From positions 62,001 through 126,000 of the forward strand of contig NZ_BSCT01000021.1 of NCBI RefSeq assembly GCF_030159255.1: 64,000 nt of DNA, given 5' to 3'. Under the pieces are notes generated by a model that did no database searches, had not been told where the DNA came from, and saw nothing but the letters and a program-made list of their open reading frames with translations. Made by a program: the position numbers and the translations under genes. This DNA comes from Bradyrhizobium sp. SSBR45G (lineage in GTDB: Bacteria > Pseudomonadota > Alphaproteobacteria > Rhizobiales > Xanthobacteraceae). Position 1 is the stretch's first letter; every line of letters begins with the position of its first letter. Shown piece by piece: positions 26,567-36,238 of the stretch.

Positions 26567-26783
26567 AAAAAACTGCGCCTGGATTTGCCGGCACGTCCGT
26601 TCAAGACCTCAAGAGCGGGTCTGACGACGCGCCGGCAGGCTGTGACACGCAGCCAGGTCGGAGCGCGATTTGACGCGTCCGGCCCGGCAAGAACTGCCGG
26701 CTCGGCAATTGTTCACCACTTTTGATGCCGGTTTTTTGACGTTGTTGTTTCCCAACTCATTGAAATCGCAGTCTTTCCGTGTC

Positions 26784-26798
26784 TGGCACAGCGATTGC
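26784..26798 (+). promoter_or_regulatory. Sigma-54 promoter (-24/-12) of flgE
   Basis: TGGCACAGCGATTGC matches the consensus TGGCAC-N5-TTGC at every defined position, 65 bp before the flgE ATG. In Caulobacter the hook operon is sigma-54 and FlbD dependent, so the position fits. The preceding 26567-26783 is AT-richer and holds no gene that I can see. Confidence 0.75.
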
Positions 26799-26863
26799 GA
26801 CAGCTCTCCACGAAACGCGGTGCGGACCGACCCCGCCGCCGGGACCACAGTGGAGAGAATGGT

Positions 26864-28666
26864 ATGGGTATCTTCGACGCGATGAACACCTCGGTGAGCG
26901 GCCTGTCTGCTCAATCATTCGCGCTGCAGAACATTTCCGGTAACATCGCGAACGCCTCGACCGTCGGCTACAAGGGCATCGGCACCAGCTTCGAAGACCT
27001 CATCCCCAACGCCACCAACCCGACCCGGCAGAATGCCGGCGGCGTCACCGCCTTCGCCAAGGCGACCATCACCACCCAGGGTACTGTGTCGACGTCCTCG
27101 GTCGCAACCAACATGGCGATCAATGGCGACGGCTTCTTCAACGTGCAGAAGGCGACATCGGTCGTCGACAACGTGCCGGTCTTCACCGGCGTCACCGACT
27201 ACACCCGCCGCGGCGACTTCCAGCTCAATGCCAACGGCAATCTGATCAACGGCGCCGGCTACTATCTGATGGGCGTCGCGGTCGACGCCAAGACCGGCAA
27301 CGCCACCGGCAACGTGCCGACGGTGCTGCAGTTCGCCAATAATTTCGTGCCGGCGCAGGCGACCACCGCCATTCAATACGCCGCCAACCTGCCGACCCAG
27401 CCGAAGACCGGCGCCAGCGGCAACGCGGCGACCGGCACGCTGGTCGCGGCCGGCGGCCTCAACTCGGCCGACCTGTCGAACGTGCCGCTGCCCGTCGGCA
27501 CCAATTTCTACGCCGACGCGACGGTCACCGGCGGCACGGCGGTCAACAAGGTCCCGGCGAATATCACCACCGCGACATTGTTGAGCGGCGCCTCGGGCGA
27601 CTCGATCAGCAGCAACTTCACCTCGGGCGACACCATCACGCTGACCGGCAGCGCCGGCGACGTCGTCACCTTCAGCTTCGTCGCCTCCGGCGCCTCGGGC
27701 ACCCAGATCAACGTCGGCGATTCCGTTGGCACATTGCTGGCCAAGATCGCGGCGGTGACCGGCGTGCAGCCGACCGTCACGGCGGGCAAGATTACCTTGC
27801 ACTCCGGCAGCGGCGAAGACTGGTCCTTGAGCAGTGCCTCGCCGGGCTTGACGGCGCTTGGCTTCACGTCGCCGGTGGCGCTGACGCGAACGGCGAGCGC
27901 GGGCACCGGCATCGTGGTCGGCAACGACTTGACCAACTTCAACAACGAGACGATCTCGGGCGGCGCCGTCACCACCTACAACGCGGCCGGTACGCCGGTG
28001 AACGTGCAGCTGCGCTGGGCCAAGACCGACAGCTCGACGCTCGGCACCGGGCACAAGGACGTCTGGAACCTGTTCTACCAGACCGATTCCACCGCGACCG
28101 GCTCGACGGTGGCGTGGCAGAACACCGGCACGAATTTCGTGTTCGCCTCCGACGGCTCGCTGACCTCGCCGACGACCTCGTCGATCTCGATCCCCAACGT
28201 CGTGGTCGACGGCACCTCGCTCGGCACGGTCAGCCTCAACATCTCCTCGGGCGCGCTGACGCAATATGCCAGCACGGTCGGCTCGGCGACCATCAACCAG
28301 ATCTCGCAGAACGGCTTCGCCGCCGGCCAGCTGCAGTCGGTCGCGGTGAACAACAGCGGCATCGTCACTGGCACCTTCTCGAACGGGCAGACCATCAGCC
28401 TGGCGCAGGTCACGCTGTCGCACTTCAACGGCACCAACTACCTGAAGGCGCTCGACGGCGGCGCCTATGAGGCGACCGACCAGTCCGGCCAGGCCATCAT
28501 CGGCGCGTCCGGCAAGATCTCGGGCGGCTCGCTGGAAGGCTCCAACACCGACATCGCCGACGAGTTCACCAAGCTGATCGTGACCCAGCAGGCCTATTCG
28601 GCGAACACCAAGGTGATCACCACCGCCAATTCGATGGTGCAGGATCTTCTGAACGTGCTGCGCTGA
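26864..28666 (+). CDS. flgE: Flagellar hook protein FlgE
   Basis: A 600-residue protein starting MGIFDAMNTSVSGLSAQSFA, preceded by GGAGAG. It has the rod/hook N-terminal motif ALQNISGNIANASTVGYKG, the central GDGFFNVQ...YTRRGDFQLNANG domain and the C-terminal SNTDIADEFTKLIVTQQAYSANTKVITTANSM motif. An insert at about residues 235-340 (SGDTITLTG ... INVGDSVGTLLAKIAAVTG) is the same module found in FlgL and all three flagellins here. The protein polymerises into the hook. It is first gene of flgE-flgK-flgL. Confidence 0.96.
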   Translation: MGIFDAMNTSVSGLSAQSFALQNISGNIANASTVGYKGIGTSFEDLIPNATNPTRQNAGGVTAFAKATITTQGTVSTSSVATNMAINGDGFFNVQKATSVVDNVPVFTGVTDYTRRGDFQLNANGNLINGAGYYLMGVAVDAKTGNATGNVPTVLQFANNFVPAQATTAIQYAANLPTQPKTGASGNAATGTLVAAGGLNSADLSNVPLPVGTNFYADATVTGGTAVNKVPANITTATLLSGASGDSISSNFTSGDTITLTGSAGDVVTFSFVASGASGTQINVGDSVGTLLAKIAAVTGVQPTVTAGKITLHSGSGEDWSLSSASPGLTALGFTSPVALTRTASAGTGIVVGNDLTNFNNETISGGAVTTYNAAGTPVNVQLRWAKTDSSTLGTGHKDVWNLFYQTDSTATGSTVAWQNTGTNFVFASDGSLTSPTTSSISIPNVVVDGTSLGTVSLNISSGALTQYASTVGSATINQISQNGFAAGQLQSVAVNNSGIVTGTFSNGQTISLAQVTLSHFNGTNYLKALDGGAYEATDQSGQAIIGASGKISGGSLEGSNTDIADEFTKLIVTQQAYSANTKVITTANSMVQDLLNVLR

Positions 28667-28710
28667 TCGCGCTGGCACGTGGCGGTTGAATTGACACAAG
28701 GCAAACGAAC

Positions 28711-30573
28711 ATGGGTTTGAGTTCCGCCCTCGCCACCGCGATGTCCGGCCTGCGCTCGACGCAGGCGGCGCTCTCGATCATCTCGTCGAACGTCGCCAAC
28801 GCCAACACGCCCGGCTACGTCGCGCAGAACCCGAACCAGATCGAGATCGCCAGCGGCGGCTTCGGCTCGTCGGTGACGACGACGGGCGTCAACCGTCAGC
28901 TCGATCTGTTCGTGCAGAACCAGCTTCGCACCGAGACCTCGGGCGGGACCTACGCCAATCAGATGGCGAATATTCTGAGTCAGCTGCAGACCGTGTACGG
29001 CACGCCCGGCGGCAGCGGCACGCTCGAGACGGCGCTCAACAATTTCACGACCGCGCTGCAGTCGCTGTCGAACAATCCCAGCAACCAGTCGGCGCAATCG
29101 GTGGCGCTGTCGGCCGCGCAGGGGCTGGCGCAGCAGCTCAACTCGACCACCAAGGGCATCCAGACCCTGCGCAGCAATGTCGAGCAGGATATCGGCAACT
29201 CGGTCACGCAGGCCAATGCGGCGATCCAGCAGATCGCCACGCTCAACACGCAGCTGCAGGGCATGAACAGCTCGGACCCGCTGGCCGCGACCCTGCAGGA
29301 TCAGCGCGACAACGCGATCAACACGCTCGCCAAATATGTCGACATCCGCGTCGTGTCAGACCCGACCAACGGCACCAGCGTGTTCACCAATTCTGGCGTT
29401 CAGCTGGTCGGCGCGGGGCTCAGCTCCGAGTTCACCTTCTCGTCGCCCGGGACCCTCGACGCCACCTCGCAATACAACAGCAATCCGACCAAGAACGGCG
29501 TCGGCCAGCTCAACATCAAGCTGTCCAACGGCGTCTCGCTCGACGTCGTTGCCAACAATCTCCTGAACTCCGGCCAGATCGCGGCCGACCTCAAGCTGCG
29601 CGACCAGACCCTGGTGCAGGCGCAGACCCAGGTCGACCAGCTCGCGGCCACGATGTCGTCGGCGCTGTCGGACAAGACCACGGCCGGCACCGCGGTGACC
29701 GGTCCGCCGGCTGGTTTCGACGTCTCGACCACGGGGCTGCTGGCCGGCAACACGATCAACCTGACCTACACGGATTCGAGCAACGTCCAGCGCCAGGTCA
29801 AGATCGTCAACGTCAACGATCCCGCGGCGCTGCCGCTGCAGAATGCCACCGGCGCCAACCCGTCCTATGTCGGCGTCGACTTCTCGCTCGGCATGGCCTC
29901 GGTGGTGTCGCAGCTCAACACCGCGCTCGGGTCAGCGCATCTGCAGTTCGCCAATCCCTCAGGCACGAATCTGCGCATCACCGACGACGGCACCAGCCAG
30001 GCCACGGTCAAGGCGGCCTCGGCCACGACCACGGTGCAGACGCTGGCCAGCGGCAATGCGCAGCTGCCGCTGTTCACCGATGGCGGCGCGCTCTACACCG
30101 GCGCGATCACCTCGACCGGCTCGCAGATGACCGGGCTCGCCGGCCGGCTCAACGTCAATCCGGCGCTGATCAACGATGCGACCAAGCTGTCGACCTATTC
30201 GACCTCGCCGCAGACCGCGGCCGGCGACTCGACGCGGCCGGACTTCATCTTCGCGCAGCTGACCTCGGCGACCTTCAGCTACTCGCCGACGACCGGCCTC
30301 GGCTCGGCGGCGCAGCCGTTCCAAGGCACGGTGTCCGGCTATCTGCAGCAGTTCGTCAGCCAGCAGGGTAGCGCGTCGACGCTCGCCACACAGCTCAGCC
30401 AGGGGCAGAGCGTGGTCGTCAGCACGCTGAAAGAGAAGTTCAACGCGACCGCCGGGGTCAACATGGACAGCGAGATGTCCAACCTGATCCAGGTCCAGAA
30501 CACCTACTCGGCCAATGCCCATATCATGTCGGTCGTACAAAGCATGATGCAGAGTCTGCTTCAGGCATTTTAG
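28711..30573 (+). CDS. flgK: Flagellar hook-associated protein 1 FlgK
   Basis: A 620-residue protein starting MGLSSALATAMSGLRSTQAA. The N-terminal SIISSNVANANTPGYV motif and C-terminal MDSEMSNLIQVQNTYSANAHIMSVVQSMMQSLL are those of FlgK. Long coiled-coil regions at about 95-180 and 290-320 (AADLKLRDQTLVQAQTQVDQ) are typical. It forms the first hook-filament junction layer. It lies 44 bp downstream of flgE and 15 bp before flgL. Confidence 0.95.
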   Translation: MGLSSALATAMSGLRSTQAALSIISSNVANANTPGYVAQNPNQIEIASGGFGSSVTTTGVNRQLDLFVQNQLRTETSGGTYANQMANILSQLQTVYGTPGGSGTLETALNNFTTALQSLSNNPSNQSAQSVALSAAQGLAQQLNSTTKGIQTLRSNVEQDIGNSVTQANAAIQQIATLNTQLQGMNSSDPLAATLQDQRDNAINTLAKYVDIRVVSDPTNGTSVFTNSGVQLVGAGLSSEFTFSSPGTLDATSQYNSNPTKNGVGQLNIKLSNGVSLDVVANNLLNSGQIAADLKLRDQTLVQAQTQVDQLAATMSSALSDKTTAGTAVTGPPAGFDVSTTGLLAGNTINLTYTDSSNVQRQVKIVNVNDPAALPLQNATGANPSYVGVDFSLGMASVVSQLNTALGSAHLQFANPSGTNLRITDDGTSQATVKAASATTTVQTLASGNAQLPLFTDGGALYTGAITSTGSQMTGLAGRLNVNPALINDATKLSTYSTSPQTAAGDSTRPDFIFAQLTSATFSYSPTTGLGSAAQPFQGTVSGYLQQFVSQQGSASTLATQLSQGQSVVVSTLKEKFNATAGVNMDSEMSNLIQVQNTYSANAHIMSVVQSMMQSLLQAF

Positions 30574-30588
30574 TGAGGCGCGTGTAAG

Positions 30589-32460
30589 ATGACGATCAGC
30601 AGTGTCAATTACGGAAGTTCTCTGCTCGGCCTGTCCGTGCGGAACATCTCCAACCAGCTCGCGGACCTCTCGACCCAGCTGTCGAGCGGGGTCAAGTCGA
30701 ACCAATATGCCGGCATGGGTCCCGACGAGGGCTTTGCGATCGCGGCGCGGGCGCAGTTGTCGAACATCTCGGCGTTCACGCTCACGATGACCCACGTCAA
30801 CACGGTCATCGGCGCCATGAACACGTCGCTGCAGTCGCTGTCCAAGATCGGCGACCAGGTCCAGAGCGGCGCCTCGGCGACGCCGCAGAACCTGACCAGC
30901 ACCGGCCAGACCACGGGGCAGCAGACGGCGTCGTCGAACCTGTCGGCGATCGTCGGCATCCTCAACACGCAGGTCGGCGACCGCTTCATCTTTTCCGGCA
31001 GCGCCACCGACCGGCCGGCGGTCGCCCCCTCCGACGATATCCTCAACGGCACCAGCACCCAGGCCGGGCTGAAGCAGGTCATCGCCGAGCGGCAGCAGGC
31101 CGATCTCGGGCTCAACGGTCTCGGCCGCCTCAACCTGTCGGCGTCGGCCACCGTGCCGATCACCTTGGCGGAGGACGTCGCCGGCTCGCCGTTCGGCTTC
31201 AAGCTCGGCGCGGTGACATCGTCGCTGACCAATGCCACCGTGACCGGGCCGTCAGGCTCGCCGGCCGGCATCTCGGTCGATCTCACCGCCGGCAATCCCA
31301 ATGCCGGTGACCAGATCAGTTTCAGCTTCAAGCTGCCTGACGGCACGTCGGATTCGATCAAGCTGACGGCCTCGACGACGACGCCGGCGCCCGCCAACAC
31401 GTTCGCGATCGGCGCCACGCCGGCGGCGACCTCGGCCAACCTCAACGCGGCGCTGAATACGGCGCTGACGACCCTGGCCAACACCTCGCTCGTCGCCGCC
31501 TCGGCCGTGACGGCCGGCGACAATTTCTTCAACACCGCAAGCGCGGTGTCGGGAACGGTGGTCAACAACAAGGCCGCGACGCCGGTGCCGATCACCGGCG
31601 CGACGCTGCTGTCGGGCGGCGGCGGCACGGACTCCATCGTGACCAACTTCGCCACTGGCGACACCATCACGGTGAGCGGCCAGACCATCACCTTCGTCGC
31701 TTCAGGGGCGAACGGCAACAATCAGATCAACGTCGGCGACAGCGTGCAGACGCTGCTCTCGAAGATCGACGCACTCAGCGGCACGTCGAAGGCCTCGACG
31801 GTGAGCGGCGGCGTCATCACCCTGCGTACCGACAACGCTGCGAGCTTTTCGCTGAGCAGCTCGAACGCGGGCGCCCTGTCAGCACTCGGCTTCTCGGGGA
31901 CGGTGACGGCGGCAGCGCCTCCCTTGCGGGTCTCCGGCACGCCGCTGGGATCGGCGACCAGCCTCGTCAACGGCTCGACCACCACGGTCGCCTGGTACAC
32001 CGGCAACAGCAGCACGGGCACGGCGCGATCGAGCGCCACCATCCGCATCGACACCGCGCAGAGCATCCAGTTCGGTGCCCAGGCCAACGAGGCTGCGATC
32101 CGCAATCTGATGCAGCAGACCGCGGTCTACGCCGCCGTGAACACGCCACCGGCGGGAGCCAATGCCGGTCAGCAGATCGGCGCGCTCAGCGAGCGCATCG
32201 CGGCCAACCTCACGCCCCAGCTCGGCCAGCAGGCGATCTCGGACATCCAGACCGACTTCGCCAATGCCCAGATCACCATGAAGGACGCCACGGCCCGCCA
32301 GACCCAGGCCAAGGCCGCGATGCAGAGCCTCGTCGACCAGACCGAGGGCATCTCGCAGCAGGATGTGGCGAGCCAGATTCTGCAGCTGCAGACCAATCTG
32401 CAGGCGTCCTATCAGACGACCGCGATGCTGGCCCAGCTGACGCTGGTGAAGTTCCTGTAA
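30589..32460 (+). CDS. flgL: Hook-associated protein 3 FlgL, with DUF1522-like insert
   Basis: A 623-residue flagellin-fold protein starting MTISSVNYGSSLLGLSVRNI. The D0/D1 helices are present at both ends: NQLADLSTQLSSG ... VNTVIGAMNTSLQSLSKIGDQV, and GISQQDVASQILQLQTNLQASYQTTAMLAQLTLVKFL, which ends as FlgL does, not as flagellin. The middle is unusually long. It includes a module at about 31585-31905 (LLSGGGGTDS ... INVGDSVQTLLSKIDAL) shared with FlgE and the flagellins. Its position after flgK supports the FlgL role. Confidence 0.9.
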   Translation: MTISSVNYGSSLLGLSVRNISNQLADLSTQLSSGVKSNQYAGMGPDEGFAIAARAQLSNISAFTLTMTHVNTVIGAMNTSLQSLSKIGDQVQSGASATPQNLTSTGQTTGQQTASSNLSAIVGILNTQVGDRFIFSGSATDRPAVAPSDDILNGTSTQAGLKQVIAERQQADLGLNGLGRLNLSASATVPITLAEDVAGSPFGFKLGAVTSSLTNATVTGPSGSPAGISVDLTAGNPNAGDQISFSFKLPDGTSDSIKLTASTTTPAPANTFAIGATPAATSANLNAALNTALTTLANTSLVAASAVTAGDNFFNTASAVSGTVVNNKAATPVPITGATLLSGGGGTDSIVTNFATGDTITVSGQTITFVASGANGNNQINVGDSVQTLLSKIDALSGTSKASTVSGGVITLRTDNAASFSLSSSNAGALSALGFSGTVTAAAPPLRVSGTPLGSATSLVNGSTTTVAWYTGNSSTGTARSSATIRIDTAQSIQFGAQANEAAIRNLMQQTAVYAAVNTPPAGANAGQQIGALSERIAANLTPQLGQQAISDIQTDFANAQITMKDATARQTQAKAAMQSLVDQTEGISQQDVASQILQLQTNLQASYQTTAMLAQLTLVKFL

Positions 32461-32477
32461 AACAACGGGGCCGGGGG

Positions 32478-32492
32478 TTAGGTTTTCGTTAA
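32478..32492. promoter_or_regulatory. Near-CtrA box upstream of the PLP/ATP-grasp cassette
   Basis: TTAGGTTTTCGTTAA (TTAG-N7-TTAA) has one mismatch to the CtrA consensus and lies 61 bp before the GTG of the glycosyltransferase gene, in the short flgL-cassette gap. It suggests the cassette may have its own start, but a single near-match is weak. Confidence 0.3.
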
Positions 32493-32552
32493 CCACGTCT
32501 CTTTAGGTTTTGTTCAGGTTTGGGGCGAGAGCCTCGTGTTCTGGAGGCCGAC

Positions 32553-33356
32553 GTGAGTGACGGAACCGACGAGCGAATTCACCTGGTGATCGCAACGCCA
32601 TGCTTCGGCGGCCAGGTGTCGAGCATCTATGCAAGCTCGATCTTCGCCTTGCAGCGCGAACTGCGCGCGACGTCCAACGTCGATCTCACCGTCCACATGC
32701 GCGATGGTGACGCGCTGATCACGCGGGCCAGGGCCAATCTCGTCACGTTGTTCCTCGATGATCCGACCGCGACGCATTTTCTGTTCGTCGATGCCGACAT
32801 CGGCTTCACGCCCAGGCAGGTGTTCCGGCTGATCGAGTCCGGCGGCGACATTGTCGCCGGCGTCTATCCGATCAAGAAGGTCAACTGGCAGAAGGCCCGC
32901 CGCGCCATCAACGCCAACCGCATGGACGTGCCGGCGGCGTCGCTCGATTACGTGCTGGAGATCGACAATCCCGATCAGGTCGTGGTGGTCAACGGCTTCA
33001 CGCGGGTGCGTTATGCCGGCACCGGCTTCCTGATGATCCGCCGCCGCGCCCTCGAGGCGATGATCGCGCATCCCGCCTATGCGCCGCTGCAGTTCTTCCG
33101 CGAGCATTCGCAAGATGCGCTGGCCGGCAACCCAAACCGCTTTGCGCTGTTCGAATGCATGATCGATCCGGACACCGGCACCTATCTCAGCGAGGATTTC
33201 GCGTTCTGCAGGCGATGGACCGACATCGGCGGCGAGATCTGGGCTGATCTCGACAGCCGGCTCGATCACGTCGGTCCCTCGGTCTTCCACGGCAACGTGG
33301 CCTCGCAATTCGCGTCGGCTGTGGCGGTTCCCACCGCCGCTGCAGACGCAGCCTGA
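32553..33356 (+). CDS. Glycosyltransferase-like (GT-A) protein, cassette gene 1
   Basis: A 267-residue protein. A GT-A nucleotide-sugar fold is suggested by IHLVIATPCFGGQVSS at the N-terminus, DALITRARANLVTLFL and the metal-binding Asp80-Ala-Asp82 in HFLFVDADIGFTP. A later YAGTGFLMIRRRAL and YLSEDFAFCRRW (the acidic ED-x-x-F-x-x-R stretch) fit family-2-like or Anp1-like transferases. The GTG at 32553 follows GGAGG with good spacing. It is the first of four tightly packed genes between flgL and the flagellins, so a flagellin or cell-surface acceptor is plausible but unproven. Confidence 0.7.
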   Translation: MSDGTDERIHLVIATPCFGGQVSSIYASSIFALQRELRATSNVDLTVHMRDGDALITRARANLVTLFLDDPTATHFLFVDADIGFTPRQVFRLIESGGDIVAGVYPIKKVNWQKARRAINANRMDVPAASLDYVLEIDNPDQVVVVNGFTRVRYAGTGFLMIRRRALEAMIAHPAYAPLQFFREHSQDALAGNPNRFALFECMIDPDTGTYLSEDFAFCRRWTDIGGEIWADLDSRLDHVGPSVFHGNVASQFASAVAVPTAAADAA

Positions 33357-33366
33357 CGATCGCCCC

Positions 33367-34995
33367 ATGACGACGCCTGCGACCCGGCCGGAGCTCACGA
33401 CATCGTCCGGCGCCGACCGGCGCGCGCAGGGCGCGCCGACCGGCCTGCGCGATCTCTTCGCCTTGCTCGGCGATCTCCTGATCGACGGCGGCGACAGCCG
33501 TCTCGTGCTCGATCGCCCCTGGGGCCGCAATCCCTATGGCTGCCCGCCATCGCCGGTGCCGGATCTCGTCTGCCTCTCCTCGAGCACAGCCTCGCCGATC
33601 TCCGAGCGCGCCTATGCGCGCGTCGAAATGGCGCGCGAGCAGTTGATGCATGCGGCGATCTCGCTCGGCGTCGACGAGGCGCTCGACCGCCGCACCGAGG
33701 GGATGCGTTGCGAATTGCGCGGCCATCTCGGCCTCGCCGACGACGTCGACATCGTGTTTTCGCCATCGGGCACCGACGCGCAGCTTCACGCGCTGGCGCT
33801 GGTCCGCGCGGTGCTCGGCGACAGCGTCACGAGCGTGGTCGTCGGCAGCGATCAGACCGGCAGCGGCACCGCCGCGAGCGCCCGCGGACGTCATTTCAGC
33901 GCGCGGACGGCCAGCGGTGTTGCCGTGACCAGGGACGCGCCCATCGCGGGCCTCGCGGGCGAGGCGGTGTTCCTCCCGCTGCTCGACGGAGCAGCGATGC
34001 AGCCGCGCCGCGGTGCCGATGCCGCGGTGCTCGATACGGTCGAGGCCCTCATGCGCGCCGGGCGCAACGTCCTGCTCCAGGTCATGGACGCCTCCAAGCT
34101 CGGCTGGCGCGCGCCCGGCATGGCGTGTCTGGACGAGGTGGCCCGGCGCTGGCCGGGCCGCGTCCAGGTCGTCGTCGATGCCTGCCAGACGCGGCTCGGC
34201 GCGACTCGGCTGCGCGCGCATCTCGATCGCGGGCATCTCGTGCTGATGTCCGGCTCCAAGTTCTTTGGCGGACCGGCCTTCAGCGGCGCGTTGCTCGTGC
34301 CGCGCGCAGTCGCGTCGGCCGTGCGTCGCGGCCATGCGATCGCGCCCGGATTGTTCGACTACGTCAACCGCAGCGATTGGCCGCTGGCCTGGACCGACCT
34401 GCGGGCCCGCTCGGCGCCGCGCGCCAACATCGGACAATGGCTGCGCTGGGAAGCCGCGCTGGAGGAGATTGCTGCCTATCACGCGGTGCCCGAAACGTTC
34501 CGCCGCATGGCCATCCGCCAGCTCGGGGAAGCGATCGGCAGCCTGCTGCTTCTATCGCCGGTGCTGCGTCCGGTCGCGACCGGTGCGGCCGCGGTCGATG
34601 AGGCCGGGGATGAATTCGGCTTCCCCACGATCTTTCCGTTCACGCTCCAGCGCGACGGCCGCCTGCTGGATCTGGGCGAGACGCAGGCGGTGTATCGTGC
34701 GCTCCAGCACGATCTCGGCAGCCGCTTCAGCGGCCGGACCGCTGCGGTGGCCGCGCGCCAATGCCTGATCGGCCAGCCGGTGCGCATCGAGCGTGACGGC
34801 GAGGCGCCGGCCGCCGCGCTACGGCTATGCATCGGTGCGCGCGACGTCACGGACGCATGGTGCGACGACATCACCGCTGCGCGCGTCAATCTCGAATCCG
34901 ACATCGATCGCATCGCCGATGTGGTCGCCAAGACAGAGCTGCTCGTGTCGGGTCTGAGCAGCCAGGATCTCAGGGACGTCTGCCATGCCAACTGA
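33367..34995 (+). CDS. PLP-dependent aminotransferase-fold (class V-like) enzyme, cassette gene 2
   Basis: A 542-residue protein. The PLP lysine is predicted at Lys298 (LVLMSGSKFFGGPAFSGALL), with the pyridine-N aspartate at Asp271 (VVVDACQTRLG) and a phosphate-loop-like FSPSGTDAQLHALAL at about 136-150. This Ser-Lys-Phe-x-Gly-Gly-Pro arrangement resembles the class V aminotransferase/desulfurase/kynureninase group, but I do not recognise a specific family and the C-terminal 150 residues are unusual. It starts 10 bp after the glycosyltransferase stop and overlaps the next gene by 11 bp. Reaction unknown: transamination, C-S or C-C lyase chemistry are all possible. Confidence 0.7.
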   Translation: MTTPATRPELTTSSGADRRAQGAPTGLRDLFALLGDLLIDGGDSRLVLDRPWGRNPYGCPPSPVPDLVCLSSSTASPISERAYARVEMAREQLMHAAISLGVDEALDRRTEGMRCELRGHLGLADDVDIVFSPSGTDAQLHALALVRAVLGDSVTSVVVGSDQTGSGTAASARGRHFSARTASGVAVTRDAPIAGLAGEAVFLPLLDGAAMQPRRGADAAVLDTVEALMRAGRNVLLQVMDASKLGWRAPGMACLDEVARRWPGRVQVVVDACQTRLGATRLRAHLDRGHLVLMSGSKFFGGPAFSGALLVPRAVASAVRRGHAIAPGLFDYVNRSDWPLAWTDLRARSAPRANIGQWLRWEAALEEIAAYHAVPETFRRMAIRQLGEAIGSLLLLSPVLRPVATGAAAVDEAGDEFGFPTIFPFTLQRDGRLLDLGETQAVYRALQHDLGSRFSGRTAAVAARQCLIGQPVRIERDGEAPAAALRLCIGARDVTDAWCDDITAARVNLESDIDRIADVVAKTELLVSGLSSQDLRDVCHAN

Positions 34996-36238
34996 TCTGC
35001 TCGCACTGGCCGATGCCGCCAACGCAGGATGTGCCGAGCGGACCGGCATGGCCAAGATCGCCAAGGCCGCCTTCGACGGCGAGGACTTGAAGCCACTCTG
35101 GGCCGCGTTGCTCGGCAAGCTGCTGGAGGGCACCGCCACGCCGGGCGAGGGGCTCGATCTCGCACTGGTGGCGCAACTGATTGGAGAGAAGTCGTCCGGC
35201 CTCGCGATCCAGCACGACGTGCTGCAGTCGCAGCAGCTCTACCGCGTCGCCGGCTGCAACCCGGCGCCGCGGCTGCGCCTGCTCGCGCTGGCGGCGTCGA
35301 CCGACATGGGCAGCAATACGCCGATCGAGTTCCTGGTCGAGGACAGCGACATCGAGCTGATGCTGCTCTACGTCGTCCCGGGCGCGGAGCTGCCGGCGCC
35401 GCTGCCGGCGCATGACGTGGCCATCGTCATCGCCTCTGATTCCGAGGATTGCCAGCACGCGCTGCACGAGATCGACGCCGTCGCCGCGCGCTGGCCGCGG
35501 CCGCTGCTCAACCCGCCGCAGCGGATCTGGCATCTCGACCGCGACAAGCTGCACGCGCTGCTCGCCGGCGTCGAGGGGCTGTCGATTCCGGCGACGATCC
35601 CGGCCGACCGCGAGCGCCTGGTCGAGGTCGCGGACGAGCGCGCATGGATCGGCGATATCCACGACGCGCTCGGCTTTCCGATCATCGTCCGGCCGCGCGG
35701 CTCGCATGCCGGCGTGGGACTCGAGAAGATCGAGGAGCCGATCGAGCTTTCGCTCTATCTCGACGAGCGCGACGAGCAGGAGTTCTTCGTCTCGCGCTTC
35801 GTCGACTATGCCAGCGAGGACGGCCAGTTCCGCAAGTACCGCATCGTGTTCGTCGACGGTGTCGCCTATGCCTGCCACATGGCGATCGCGCGGCGCTGGG
35901 ACATCTGGTACCTCAACGCCGGCATGGCGGCCAGCGAGAGCAAGCGCCTCGAAGAGGCGACCTTCATGCAGACCTTCGACATCGGCTTCGGTCGGCGACA
36001 CCGCAGCGTGCTCGCCGCGATCGCCGAGCGGATCGGCCTGGACTACTTCATCATCGACTGTGCCGAGACCAGAGACGGTGCGCTGCTGGTGTTCGAGGCC
36101 GACAACACCGCGGTCGTGCACAACATGGATCCGCCGGATCTGTTTCCCTACAAGCCGCCGCAGATGCAGAAGATCTTCGCGGCCTTCGCTGAGTTGATTG
36201 CGAAGCGCGCCGCATCACGTGCGGAGCAGGCGGCGTGA
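34985..36238 (+). CDS. ATP-grasp domain enzyme, cassette gene 3
   Basis: A 417-residue protein. The C-terminal half (about 215-400) shows an ATP-grasp pattern: FPIIVRPRGSHAGVGLEKI (nucleotide-binding lysine/arginine loop), FFVSRFVDYASEDGQFRKYRIVFV, and the metal-binding Glu371-Ala-Asp-Asn374 in LLVFEADNTAVVHN. Such enzymes join a carboxylate to an amine or thiol through an acyl phosphate (RimK-like ligases). The N-terminal 200 residues are helical with no clear motif. It overlaps gene 2 by 11 bp and gene 4 by 4 bp, so its product probably acts with both. Confidence 0.72.
   Translation: MPTDLLALADAANAGCAERTGMAKIAKAAFDGEDLKPLWAALLGKLLEGTATPGEGLDLALVAQLIGEKSSGLAIQHDVLQSQQLYRVAGCNPAPRLRLLALAASTDMGSNTPIEFLVEDSDIELMLLYVVPGAELPAPLPAHDVAIVIASDSEDCQHALHEIDAVAARWPRPLLNPPQRIWHLDRDKLHALLAGVEGLSIPATIPADRERLVEVADERAWIGDIHDALGFPIIVRPRGSHAGVGLEKIEEPIELSLYLDERDEQEFFVSRFVDYASEDGQFRKYRIVFVDGVAYACHMAIARRWDIWYLNAGMAASESKRLEEATFMQTFDIGFGRRHRSVLAAIAERIGLDYFIIDCAETRDGALLVFEADNTAVVHNMDPPDLFPYKPPQMQKIFAAFAELIAKRAASRAEQAA

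Noticed and set aside
28672..28695. TGGCACGTGGCGGTTGA as a separate sigma-54 promoter for flgK
   Set aside because: Spacing between the two elements is two bases too long and the -12 lacks GC; flgK is probably co-transcribed with flgE.
26915..28699. A 594-codon minus-strand frame opposite flgE
   Set aside because: Shadow of flgE; repetitive Arg/Gly/Ala composition and no start signal.
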